From NCBI RefSeq assembly GCF_000178855.1, contig NZ_ADVG01000005.1, forward strand, positions 620,001-684,000: 64,000 nucleotides of DNA, read 5' to 3'. Position 1 is the stretch's first letter, and each line of letters starts with the position of its first letter. The translations under genes and the position numbers were made by a program. The notes under the pieces are model-generated. The model was not told the origin of the DNA. It ran no database searches and saw only the letters and a program-made list of their open reading frames with translations. Of this stretch, positions 19,301-26,244 are shown piece after piece. Source of the DNA: Ktedonobacter racemifer DSM 44963. GTDB taxonomy: Bacteria > Chloroflexota > Ktedonobacteria > Ktedonobacterales > Ktedonobacteraceae.

Positions 19301-20897
19301 ACTGGAGCAACTCCAGGAGCGTTGCCTACACTTAAGCCAGAACATCCACACCGCCACTGCGGAACTTGTGGAAAAGAAAGCCTGGGCGGCTCAGGTCCGT
19401 CGCACGAGCTTAGAACAGCGGCGCGCCCTGCAGGGCTGGAAAGAGATCATGCGCAAGGTTGGCAAGGGCACAGGCAAGCGCGCCGCGCAACTCCTCGCGG
19501 AGGCGCGTAACCTCATGCCAGTCTGCCAAACCGCCGTTCCCGTCTGGATTATGCCGCTGAGTCGGGTTGTGCAAAACTTCGATCCCCGGCGCAACAGCTT
19601 TGACGTCATCATTATCGATGAGGCCAGCCAGGCCGATATCAAGGCCCTGGCCGCGATTTACATGGCCAGGCAAATTGTGGTCGTGGGCGACGACGAGCAA
19701 GTAACTCCCATCGATGTGGGGCAGAAGCTAGAGCGGGTAGATAAGCTCATCAATGAGCATCTCCAGGGCATTCCCCTGGCATCCATCTATGATGGGCGTC
19801 TCTCCATTTACGCCCTGGCCAAGACGACATTTGAGCCTGTCTGCTTGCAAGAGCACTTCCGCTGCGTTTCCCCGATCATCCAGTTTAGCAATATGCTGTC
19901 CTATAACGGCAAGATCAAACCGTTGCGTGACGACAGCGAGGTGCAGCGCAGACCTGCAACCGTCGCCTATCGCGTCCAGGCATTTGACACACCTGGACAG
20001 GTCAATGAGCCGGAGGCACAGGCCATTGCCTCTCTCATCATTGCCGCAAGCAAACAGCCAGAGTACCAGGACGCGACCTTTGGAGCCATTTCACTGGTCG
20101 CCGACAAACAGGCGCTCCGCATAGACAGCTTGCTGCGTCAACATCTTTCGATTACGGAATATACCCGCCATCAGATCCTCTGCGGCAGTCCCGCCCAGTT
20201 TCAGGGTGATGAGCGCGATGTGATCTTTCTCTCGCTGGTGGACACCCCCAAAGGGGATGGGCCGCTCTCGCTCAGAAGCGAAGATGCCTTCGAGTACATG
20301 TACAAGAAGCGCTTCAATGTCGCGGCGAGCCGCGCGCGCGACCAGCTCTGGGTCGTCCATTCGCTGGATCCCCACATTGACCTGAAAGATGGCGATATTC
20401 GCAAGCGCATCATTCTCCACGCCCAGAATCCCGAGCACCTACTGGCGAGCCTTGCCGAGCAAGAAAGCAAGGTGGATTCCGAGTTTGAGCGGCAGGTCCT
20501 GAGCCGACTGGTGCAGGCTGGCTATCGCGTGGTTTCCCAGTGGCCGGTTGGCGCCTATCGCATCGACCTTGTCGTCGAAGGCAACGGTCAGCGCCTGGCG
20601 GTAGAGTGCGACGGCGATCGCTGGCATCCACTCGAGAAGCTCGAAGAGGATATGGCAAGGCAGGCCATCCTGGAACGCCTGGGATGGCGCTTCGTCCGTA
20701 TTCGCGGCAGCCATTTCTTCCGCAATCCCGACCAGGCCATGGCCCCCGTCTTCGCCCGCCTGCGTGCGCTGGGCATCCCTCCCACCAATCACAGTACAGC
20801 AACACAACCTGTAAGCACAGACGGGAAAGAGCTTCAGGCCCGCATCCTGCGAGACGCCGCTGCACTTCGCATGCAATGGCAAACGGAGAAGAAATAG
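16338..20897 (+). CDS. Large SF1 (Upf1/DNA2-like, COG1112) helicase with C-terminal Vsr/MTES_1575-like nuclease
   Basis: A 1519-aa protein from the GTG at 16338, preferred because AAGGAAAGG precedes it; the frame is open upstream to 16239 and an ATG at 16356 is an alternative. The N-terminal 400 residues are unassigned. Helicase motifs are Walker A GPPGTGKT (about aa 403), Walker B IIIDEAS (about aa 1094), GDDEQ, EHFRC, QGDERDVI and NVAASRARDQ. A roughly 650-aa, largely helical insert separates motifs Ia and II. The C-terminus (about aa 1380-1490) has RIDLVVEGNG and AVECDGDRWH, the signature of the Vsr-like MTES_1575 nuclease fold. Such helicase-nuclease fusions are common in defence islands. 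It may act alone: a hairpin and a MITE separate it from the next gene. Confidence 0.88.
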   Translation: MLLQTDMAAQEARSKLFQIFRYAQAFNHLQNPVQQDVEKQSWLLWLNSLPVHPAIRLGLGSYSGEENTSSISIHQQTRLNDNRKSAEFDGDDFILKVKRPTLTDPPTPPREILPWLENGWQNVDGQIRLNQTVTPKFSDNSKREQLLKQWQINREQWVKKELPARKAMEIFGQLYALRAQLEREAERVELILGDGILDWDPARSQNGVYHPILLIRLQLSFNDQIPEFTLSATEHAPEFYTSMLQTLPEVNTTAIGQARREFEQNTVHPLGGEDTAQFLKRFINQLSPRGELLSHPTPRAHRQYPSISRSPVIFLRSRALGYNTAFEAILEHIPHQSDLPYSLLSLTGINAVTNGQHTQSSPDTLLSSPNGEDERILFSKPANTEQLEIARRLDHYGAVLVQGPPGTGKTHTIANLLGHLLAQGKSVLVTSHTSKALKVLREKVVEPLQPLCVSILEDDSRKQMEWAIDTITERLSSINVHALEQEARRLTQQRIDLIEELRKTRGQLMEARQSEYREIVLDGRTYAPSDAARYVAANSATHSWIPTPITPDTPLLLTTEELSALYRTNVTVTSQDEREMAVGLPNPQSLASPVDFDQWVQEHERLAKKPLDFRRDVWIAVPNSPSIEGFQQLQHRLVQALEPLKASNQEQRWRLAAIAAGRAGGPNRQIWDDLIAKIEQVESLALQAQPLLLEYDPSVQEDACSLQTERTLEDILKHVEHSGRLKGMTLLLHRDWKAVIEQVQVKGQRPETKEHVLTLLQFVRLVNARRDLAGRWQRQMSVLGAADAAALGKEPERVCRQYIYQLQQCLSWFDATWSPLEQELKRYGLQWETILAEMPVNLSEHGELLRIFDAIREKLPPILAAEVNRRLYQANEARFMGLLRALDQSSQSQTHAEVVQRLRSAINGYMTNAYREAYERLVELHERQSELHIRHSLLEKLGKCAPGWAAAIRQRDGIHGQRALPTDPQEAWHWRQLQDALERRSKASLEQLQERCLHLSQNIHTATAELVEKKAWAAQVRRTSLEQRRALQGWKEIMRKVGKGTGKRAAQLLAEARNLMPVCQTAVPVWIMPLSRVVQNFDPRRNSFDVIIIDEASQADIKALAAIYMARQIVVVGDDEQVTPIDVGQKLERVDKLINEHLQGIPLASIYDGRLSIYALAKTTFEPVCLQEHFRCVSPIIQFSNMLSYNGKIKPLRDDSEVQRRPATVAYRVQAFDTPGQVNEPEAQAIASLIIAASKQPEYQDATFGAISLVADKQALRIDSLLRQHLSITEYTRHQILCGSPAQFQGDERDVIFLSLVDTPKGDGPLSLRSEDAFEYMYKKRFNVAASRARDQLWVVHSLDPHIDLKDGDIRKRIILHAQNPEHLLASLAEQESKVDSEFERQVLSRLVQAGYRVVSQWPVGAYRIDLVVEGNGQRLAVECDGDRWHPLEKLEEDMARQAILERLGWRFVRIRGSHFFRNPDQAMAPVFARLRALGIPPTNHSTATQPVSTDGKELQARILRDAAALRMQWQTEKK

Positions 20898-20930
20898 GAC
20901 ACTTTTTCCACTACTTTTATACAACGTCAA

Positions 20931-20974
20931 TGCAACAAGACCGACTGAGAATGTAATCAGCAGGTCTTGTTGCA
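20931..20974 (+). terminator. Hairpin after the helicase-nuclease gene
   Basis: Perfect 11-bp arms TGCAACAAGAC (20931-20941) and GTCTTGTTGCA (20964-20974) with a 22-bp loop, 34 bp past the stop codon. A T-rich tract follows (CTTTATTGTCTT). Likely a transcription terminator, though the loop is long. Confidence 0.5.
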
Positions 20975-21022
20975 TCTGCTTTATTGTCTTGCCCAAGAAA
21001 AGCTTTTACCTTTGGCCCTTTT

Positions 21023-21326
21023 TGTGACTCGCGGCATAAAATGGCCGAAGCGGTTAGGATATCACGTTCCGGCTGTTTTTCAGATTGCGTTTTCACGCTC
21101 AAATCTTGCTCCTGGCTCAATGTCTTCTCAGCAGTTAACTGCTGAGAGCGCACTAGAAGCCGATAAAATCCGTTCTCAGGAATTGTACTTTCGGCCATTT
21201 TATGCCCAATTTTTGCACTCTCGGCCACATTATGCCGTTTTAGCACAGCAGCAATTGAGCTTGAATGCTTCTGTTTATCGGCCAAGATATGCCGTTTTTG
21301 GCGGCCATTTTATGCCAAAAGTGACA
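21023..21326. mobile_element. 304-bp IS21-like MITE with internal repeats and a 5-bp target duplication
   Basis: The ends are TGTGACTCGCGGCATAAAA on the left and, reading inward on the other strand, TGTCACTTTTGGCATAAAA on the right. The direct repeat CTTTT flanks both sides (21018-21022 and 21327-21331). The motif CGGCCATTTTATGCC or its complement recurs at 21032-21047 (complement), 21192-21206, 21222-21237, 21279-21294 and 21302-21316. Multiple subterminal transposase-binding repeats and short target duplications are characteristic of IS21-family ends, and no transposase gene fits inside. The family assignment is by resemblance. The element fills most of the 743-bp gap before the VWA gene. 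Confidence 0.7.
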
Positions 21327-21640
21327 CTTTTTCATTTAAGAATATTTACGCCCTTAATGCTTGACAATTATATATGATTCCATTAATATATTGATCAGTT
21401 TGGATGAGTTATAAATAGGCAGACATTCTGGGTATACTCATTATAAAAGTCTATCCCATTCGAATGCGCTGCTTTCTCCAAAATCGCAGGTCTATCAGAA
21501 AGATTTTTTATCAAGCTATAAAATATTATAGCTTGACCTTTCATCTTCTTTTCCAATTCTATGCTACTGCTCTTGGAATCTAAACCAATGTTCCGTTTCT
21601 ATGACTATTTTCATATTCAATGAAAGCGAGACCTCATCCT

Positions 21641-22339
21641 ATGACCACACTACCAGGCGGCGAAATGTCTGGACGCCCCCTTCATTTTATTTGGATTGCT
21701 GATTGCTCTGGCTCTATGGCAGGCGACAAAATTCAATCACTCAATACCGCTATCCGCGAAGCCATACCCGAGATGCGCGGAGTGGCTCACTCCAATCCCC
21801 ATGCCCGTGTACTGGTACGCGCCTTAAAGTTTTCGAGTGGCGCGACCTGGCATGTAACGCAACCTGTTCCGATTGAACAATTCCAGTGGCAGGACCTGCA
21901 GGCTGGTGGCGTGACGGATATGGGAAAAGCATTATTAATGGTCGCCGATGAGCTAAAAATGCCGCCTATGGACCCGCGTGGACTCCCTCCTGTATTAGTA
22001 CTCATCTCTGATGGTTACCCCACAGACGACGTTAATAAAGGCATCAGTGCTATTCTGGATCAGCCCTGGGGGAAGAAAGCGGTGCGCATCGCCATTGGCA
22101 TTGGACACGATGTCGATAATAACGTTCTGCAACGCTTTATTAACCATCCAGAGATTCAGCCACTCCAGGCGCACAACGCGGAGCAGCTCGTCAATTACAT
22201 CAAGTGGGCCTCCACCGCAGTGCTTCAGTCCAGCTCCTCGCCCGCTGTGACCGACGCCCCTACCCACAGCAGCTCCAACCTCAACATCCCTGTTCCCGCA
22301 CCAACCCATAATATGCCGACCGATAGCGACGTTTGGTAA
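21641..22339 (+). CDS. VWA-domain protein, TerY-like
   Basis: A 232-aa von Willebrand A protein. The MIDAS metal site is complete: DCSGS near aa 20, Thr in GVTDMGKA and Asp in ISDGYPTDD. The N-terminus (LPGGEMSGRPLHFIWIADCSGSM) matches TerY proteins. The ATG at 21641 is preferred over 21620 because it fits the usual TerY start. In TerY-P triads TerY is encoded with a PP2C phosphatase and a Zn-ribbon kinase, and that is exactly what follows here. The TerY C-terminal metal-binding domain is missing from this protein but is encoded separately at 25879. It is probably the scaffold or ligand-sensing part of a phosphorylation switch. Confidence 0.85.
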   Translation: MTTLPGGEMSGRPLHFIWIADCSGSMAGDKIQSLNTAIREAIPEMRGVAHSNPHARVLVRALKFSSGATWHVTQPVPIEQFQWQDLQAGGVTDMGKALLMVADELKMPPMDPRGLPPVLVLISDGYPTDDVNKGISAILDQPWGKKAVRIAIGIGHDVDNNVLQRFINHPEIQPLQAHNAEQLVNYIKWASTAVLQSSSSPAVTDAPTHSSSNLNIPVPAPTHNMPTDSDVW

Positions 22340-22352
22340 GGATAACAAGACC

Positions 22353-24425
22353 ATGCAGGATACGCATGAACCAAAATGGGGTATTATAGAGGCTTCTGTA
22401 GCTGGAGCAACTCATAAGCAGAATCAGGATGCAAAAAAAACGCACCAGGATCCAGGATATTCACTGCTAGCGGTTGCGGACGGGCATGGAAGCAAAGCTT
22501 ACACACGTAGCGCGCAAGGAGCACAGTTGGCCGTTGAGAGCGCTATCCAGGGAATAGAATACCTCCTAAATCAACTGCCACCTTTAACAGACATAAGCCA
22601 CGCGATGATTGAACACATTCTGCTCACATCATCACCCGTGAAAATTGTTGAACAGTGGCGCAAACAGGTGGAAGAAAATATTAAGACCCAACCTTTTGTA
22701 GAAGGTGCAGATCAACATAGTTATCCATTCAAACCTTACGGAACAACTCTGTTGACCGCCTTAGTCACTTCGTCCTTCATTTTTTACAGCCAGATTGGTG
22801 ACGGTGATATTCTGGTGGTAACAGAGGATGGTCATGTCTATGAACCCGTTCCAGGCGACGTACGTCTTTTTGCAAATGAGACGACATCTCTTAGCAGCAA
22901 ACATGCTGAGCATGATTTCCGCAAGACCTTCAAATGGTTAAGCGAACAAGACAGCGGCTCTACTCCAGCGCTCATTATGCTTGCTACTGATGGCTATCGG
23001 AATTCCTTCACTAGCGAAGCGGATTTCTTCAAAGTCGCGACCGATATCCTCAATCTGCTCAGGCAACAGGGGCCAGATTATGTTCAACAGCATCTGGAAA
23101 AATGGTTGCAAACCGCTACAGACTTGGGAAGTGGTGACGACATAACAGTGGTTCTCTTCTGGAATAACCGCCTGCTTCAGACACACAGGAAAACAATAAC
23201 AACCCAAGGCTCCTTGCAGGTACCTGCAGACCAAGAGCCAATAGCTCCAGGTTCAGAGGCAGAAAACATCTATATGCGGGCTCAAGAGGAAAGTGCTAAC
23301 ATTAGCTCAATACAAATGCAGCCCCCAGCGCCTTCAGATAGGCTCTTGTTTAGTAATACTAGTTTTCACCATACACCAAAGCAGATAGGCTCGGGTATTG
23401 AAACGCTTTTTCAAGGAGATTTTAAAGCTCACAAAGCTGATCAAAGAGCAATACTCGTAGTATCTCAAGAACCTGGCCTAGGAGATTACACAAGCATTAC
23501 GGAAGCGCTTCAATTTGCCTCGGATGGAAGCACAATCATCGCTTATCCCGGTGAATATCAGGAGCAACTAAATATTGAGCGTAATATATGTATTAAAGCA
23601 AAAGAACCAAGGAAAGTTTTTATCACATCCCCCGTGCCTTGTATAAAGTGTTATGCACCCTATGCCCAAATTAAGGGTCTTAGTATCTCTGGTCAGAGCC
23701 ACCAAGACATCCGAGATCAGCCAGCTATTTCTCTTGGGGCTGGTCATACTGAGTTTATCGATTGTGATCTCACCTCAAAATCACAACTCATAGTTGGTTC
23801 TTCCACACAAAATACATCTTCTCTTTTCTTACAATGCACAATACATGAGGGCGATAAAACTGGCTTTTTGCTTGAGGGATTGGCTCGCTGTAAGGTAAAA
23901 CAGTGTACTTTTTCGAACAATGGAGAAACACATATCGTCCTGGATGCAGAAAGCGAACTTGAAAGCTATGACAGTACTTTCTCTGCCAGTGGAAATCATG
24001 GAATTTTTATTGGTAAGAACTGCTCGCTTCTGCTTCAACATTGCACTATTGAAAAGTATGCACATACTGGCATTTGTTTACGCCAGAATAGGGACGCTCT
24101 TCTGGAAGACAGCATTCTACAAGAAGGACAAAAGATTGGCTTATCTATTATAAAAGGCCACTGTATGGTACAAGGTGGCGAAATTAAAAATCAACAAAAG
24201 CACGCTGTGCATGTAGAACAGGATAGTACACTTAGCCTTAGCAATGTAAAAATTCAACATTCTCGTAGTGAGACGCCAGCACTGATAGTGTTACAGCAGA
24301 GCGTAGCACGCCTTGAAGCGTGCCTTCCTGTAGATCCTAATGACAACTGGCATTTTTGTGATACAGGTAGTCATGTTTACATACAAAATGATGCGCTTCC
24401 CGCACCTACTATTGAGCAAGATTAA
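22353..24425 (+). CDS. PP2C Ser/Thr phosphatase fused to a right-handed beta-helix
   Basis: A 690-aa fusion. Residues 1-280 form a PP2C phosphatase with metal-site motifs VADGHGS, GDGD, LATDGYR and SGDDITVV, all intact, so it should dephosphorylate Ser/Thr. A roughly 90-residue linker leads to a pectin-lyase-like beta-helix (about aa 365-670) that opens with the typical segment DYTSITEALQFASDG..YPGEYQE and continues in CASH-type coils of about 23 residues. TerY-P phosphatases are usually single-domain; the beta-helix fusion is unusual. It starts 13 bp after the VWA gene and precedes the kinase by 42 bp, so these form an operon. The beta-helix may present the phosphatase to a polymer or to the second beta-helix protein (inference). 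Confidence 0.87.
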   Translation: MQDTHEPKWGIIEASVAGATHKQNQDAKKTHQDPGYSLLAVADGHGSKAYTRSAQGAQLAVESAIQGIEYLLNQLPPLTDISHAMIEHILLTSSPVKIVEQWRKQVEENIKTQPFVEGADQHSYPFKPYGTTLLTALVTSSFIFYSQIGDGDILVVTEDGHVYEPVPGDVRLFANETTSLSSKHAEHDFRKTFKWLSEQDSGSTPALIMLATDGYRNSFTSEADFFKVATDILNLLRQQGPDYVQQHLEKWLQTATDLGSGDDITVVLFWNNRLLQTHRKTITTQGSLQVPADQEPIAPGSEAENIYMRAQEESANISSIQMQPPAPSDRLLFSNTSFHHTPKQIGSGIETLFQGDFKAHKADQRAILVVSQEPGLGDYTSITEALQFASDGSTIIAYPGEYQEQLNIERNICIKAKEPRKVFITSPVPCIKCYAPYAQIKGLSISGQSHQDIRDQPAISLGAGHTEFIDCDLTSKSQLIVGSSTQNTSSLFLQCTIHEGDKTGFLLEGLARCKVKQCTFSNNGETHIVLDAESELESYDSTFSASGNHGIFIGKNCSLLLQHCTIEKYAHTGICLRQNRDALLEDSILQEGQKIGLSIIKGHCMVQGGEIKNQQKHAVHVEQDSTLSLSNVKIQHSRSETPALIVLQQSVARLEACLPVDPNDNWHFCDTGSHVYIQNDALPAPTIEQD

Positions 24426-24467
24426 GAGGCAATATATACGTTCACAAGAACTCGAGGAAGGTTTTCA

Positions 24468-25793
24468 ATGGCAACCCATCATATGTTACAGCCCGGTCAG
24501 GAGCTACGTACAAAATCTGGTATGGTCTGTGTAATAAAAGAGTTTCTTGGTGGTGGTGGGCAGGGTGAAGTGTATCGTGCGGACCTGGCAAATACACCAA
24601 TGGCCCTTAAATGGTATTTCCCGCAATTTGCAACCAACACTCAGTATCAGGCCTTAGAAAATCTAGTACGCAAAGGGCCGCCAGATCAACGCTTTCTCTG
24701 GCCACTTGATCTAATTGAGCGTCTCGACCAACGTGAGCTTGGCTATCTCATGCCCCTACGCGATAAACACTATGTGGATATCGTTGACCTGATGAAGCGA
24801 CGGGTGTCAACCACCTTTCGCGAGCTGACAACAGCTGGCCTGTACCTGGCAGACAGCTATCATCAGCTTCACACTCATGGCCTTTGCTATCGCGACATTT
24901 CGTTTGGGAACGTCTTTCTCGATCCGCAAACGGGCGAGGTGCTCATTTGTGATAATGACAATGTCACCATTAATGGGGAAACAGCGGGAGGCGTACTCGG
25001 CACATCTCGTTTCATGGCACCCGAAATTGTGCGCCATGAAGCGCGTCCATCCACCCATACCGACCTCTACTCCCTCTCGGTCCTTCTTTTCTATCTCTTC
25101 ATGTTTCATCATCCCCTGGAAGGACAGCGCGAGGCCGATATCCATGTGTTGGATGGGTACGCTATGGATAAAATCTATGGCACAGAGCCCATCTTTATCT
25201 TTGATCCCAACAACACAACGAATCGGCCTGTCAGGGGATACCAGGACAATGCCCTCACCTTCTGGCCTCTCTATCCTCAATTTCTCCGTGACCTTTTTAC
25301 ACGCGCTTTTACTGATGGCCTGAGCAATCCAGTAAATGGGCGAGTACGCGAGACTGAGTGGCGTAGCGCCATGATCCAGTTACGTGACGCCATTTTCTAT
25401 TGTCCTCATTGCCAGTCACAGAATTTCTACGATGTCACGGTCCTCAAGCAGAATAATGGAAAACCTAACCCTTGCTGGCATTGTCAGAAAGCGGTTATAC
25501 TTCCCTACCGCCTACGGCTAAACGACCACATTATCATGCTCAACCACGATACTGTGCTCTTTCCACACCATATTGATCGCAAAAGCAAGTGGGATTTCTC
25601 TCGACCAGTTGCTCAGGTGAATCAGCATCCATCAAATCCACAGATGTGGGGCCTGAAAAACCTCTCCCTGGAGAAGTGGGTTCTGACCAAAGTGGATGGC
25701 AGCAAGCAGGACGTAGAACCCGGGCGCAATGCCCCACTCGTCGCTGGCAGCAAGATCAATTTTGGTGATGGCGAGGGTGAGATACGCTACTAG
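24468..25793 (+). CDS. TerY-P-type Ser/Thr protein kinase with Zn ribbon and FHA-like C-terminus
   Basis: A 441-aa kinase. The Gly loop is GGGGQGEVY, the ATP-anchoring Lys is in MALKWY, the catalytic loop is YRDISFGNV (His of HRD replaced by Tyr, Asp kept), and the DFG position reads CDNDNV (DND). It is therefore divergent but probably active. After the kinase (about aa 1-300) comes a zinc ribbon CPHC..CWHC (about aa 308-345) and a beta-rich tail resembling an FHA fold (NLSLEKW, IxFGDGEGEIRY). A kinase with C-terminal Zn ribbon is the third member of TerY-P triads. The ATG at 24468 follows GAGGAAGG. It should oppose the PP2C enzyme encoded upstream. Confidence 0.87.
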   Translation: MATHHMLQPGQELRTKSGMVCVIKEFLGGGGQGEVYRADLANTPMALKWYFPQFATNTQYQALENLVRKGPPDQRFLWPLDLIERLDQRELGYLMPLRDKHYVDIVDLMKRRVSTTFRELTTAGLYLADSYHQLHTHGLCYRDISFGNVFLDPQTGEVLICDNDNVTINGETAGGVLGTSRFMAPEIVRHEARPSTHTDLYSLSVLLFYLFMFHHPLEGQREADIHVLDGYAMDKIYGTEPIFIFDPNNTTNRPVRGYQDNALTFWPLYPQFLRDLFTRAFTDGLSNPVNGRVRETEWRSAMIQLRDAIFYCPHCQSQNFYDVTVLKQNNGKPNPCWHCQKAVILPYRLRLNDHIIMLNHDTVLFPHHIDRKSKWDFSRPVAQVNQHPSNPQMWGLKNLSLEKWVLTKVDGSKQDVEPGRNAPLVAGSKINFGDGEGEIRY

Positions 25794-25878
25794 CCCTCTC
25801 ATCGCCCTTTAGCTATACCCGAAGCATGATCATGCCAGAATTACACAGCAAACCAATGATACAAGGGAATATTCTTTT

Positions 25879-26244
25879 ATGAGTTTTCCAGCCAACGTGG
25901 TCATCGTTGTCAGCCGATGCGCGCAGCAGAAAAAGGGCTTTTGCATCCGTTTCGAGGAGAAGGTGCCGGGACAGTGGTTCGCCGACTGGGCCTTTAGTAT
26001 TCAGGAGCAGCAGGCCAGGCGCGAGGGCTACGACTCTAATGAAATCAACGGCTCCATCCTGATAGACAAAGCATATCCAGGTTGCCCCTACTGCGAAAGT
26101 GAAGGCTTTGTTCTCTGCGGCGCCTGCAACAAAGTTGCCTGTTACGATGGTTCCAGCCATCAAGTCCTCTGCCCCTGGTGTGGCAATCATGGTGAGATCA
26201 ATAACAAGCGCGTTAATAGTTTGCGCGCAGGAGGTGACATTTGA
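25879..26244 (+). CDS. Stand-alone TerY-C-like zinc-ribbon protein
   Basis: A 121-aa soluble protein with six Cys in pairs: PGCPYCES, LCGACNKVAC and LCPWCGNHG. This resembles the TerY-C metal-binding domain normally attached to TerY, including the preceding WAFSIQEQQARREGY segment. Here the VWA and metal-binding parts are separate genes three positions apart. The ATG at 25879 follows AAGGGAAT. Its stop overlaps the TTG start of the next gene (TTGA), implying translational coupling. The role is probably metal-dependent assembly of the kinase/phosphatase complex (inference). Confidence 0.75.
   Translation: MSFPANVVIVVSRCAQQKKGFCIRFEEKVPGQWFADWAFSIQEQQARREGYDSNEINGSILIDKAYPGCPYCESEGFVLCGACNKVACYDGSSHQVLCPWCGNHGEINNKRVNSLRAGGDI
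26229..26243 (+). promoter_or_regulatory. Consensus Shine-Dalgarno site that fixes a TTG start
   Basis: AGGAGGTGA (26229-26237) matches the 16S anti-SD sequence perfectly and lies 6 bp (from GGAGG) before TTG at 26241, which overlaps the upstream TGA stop. No ATG or GTG of similar quality exists nearby, so TTG is taken as the start. Confidence 0.7.

Noticed and set aside
21180..21316. Four CGGCCATTTTATGCC-like motifs as a CRISPR array or operator cluster
   Set aside because: Irregular spacing and a matching inverted copy at the other end with a target duplication fit IS21-like terminal repeats better.
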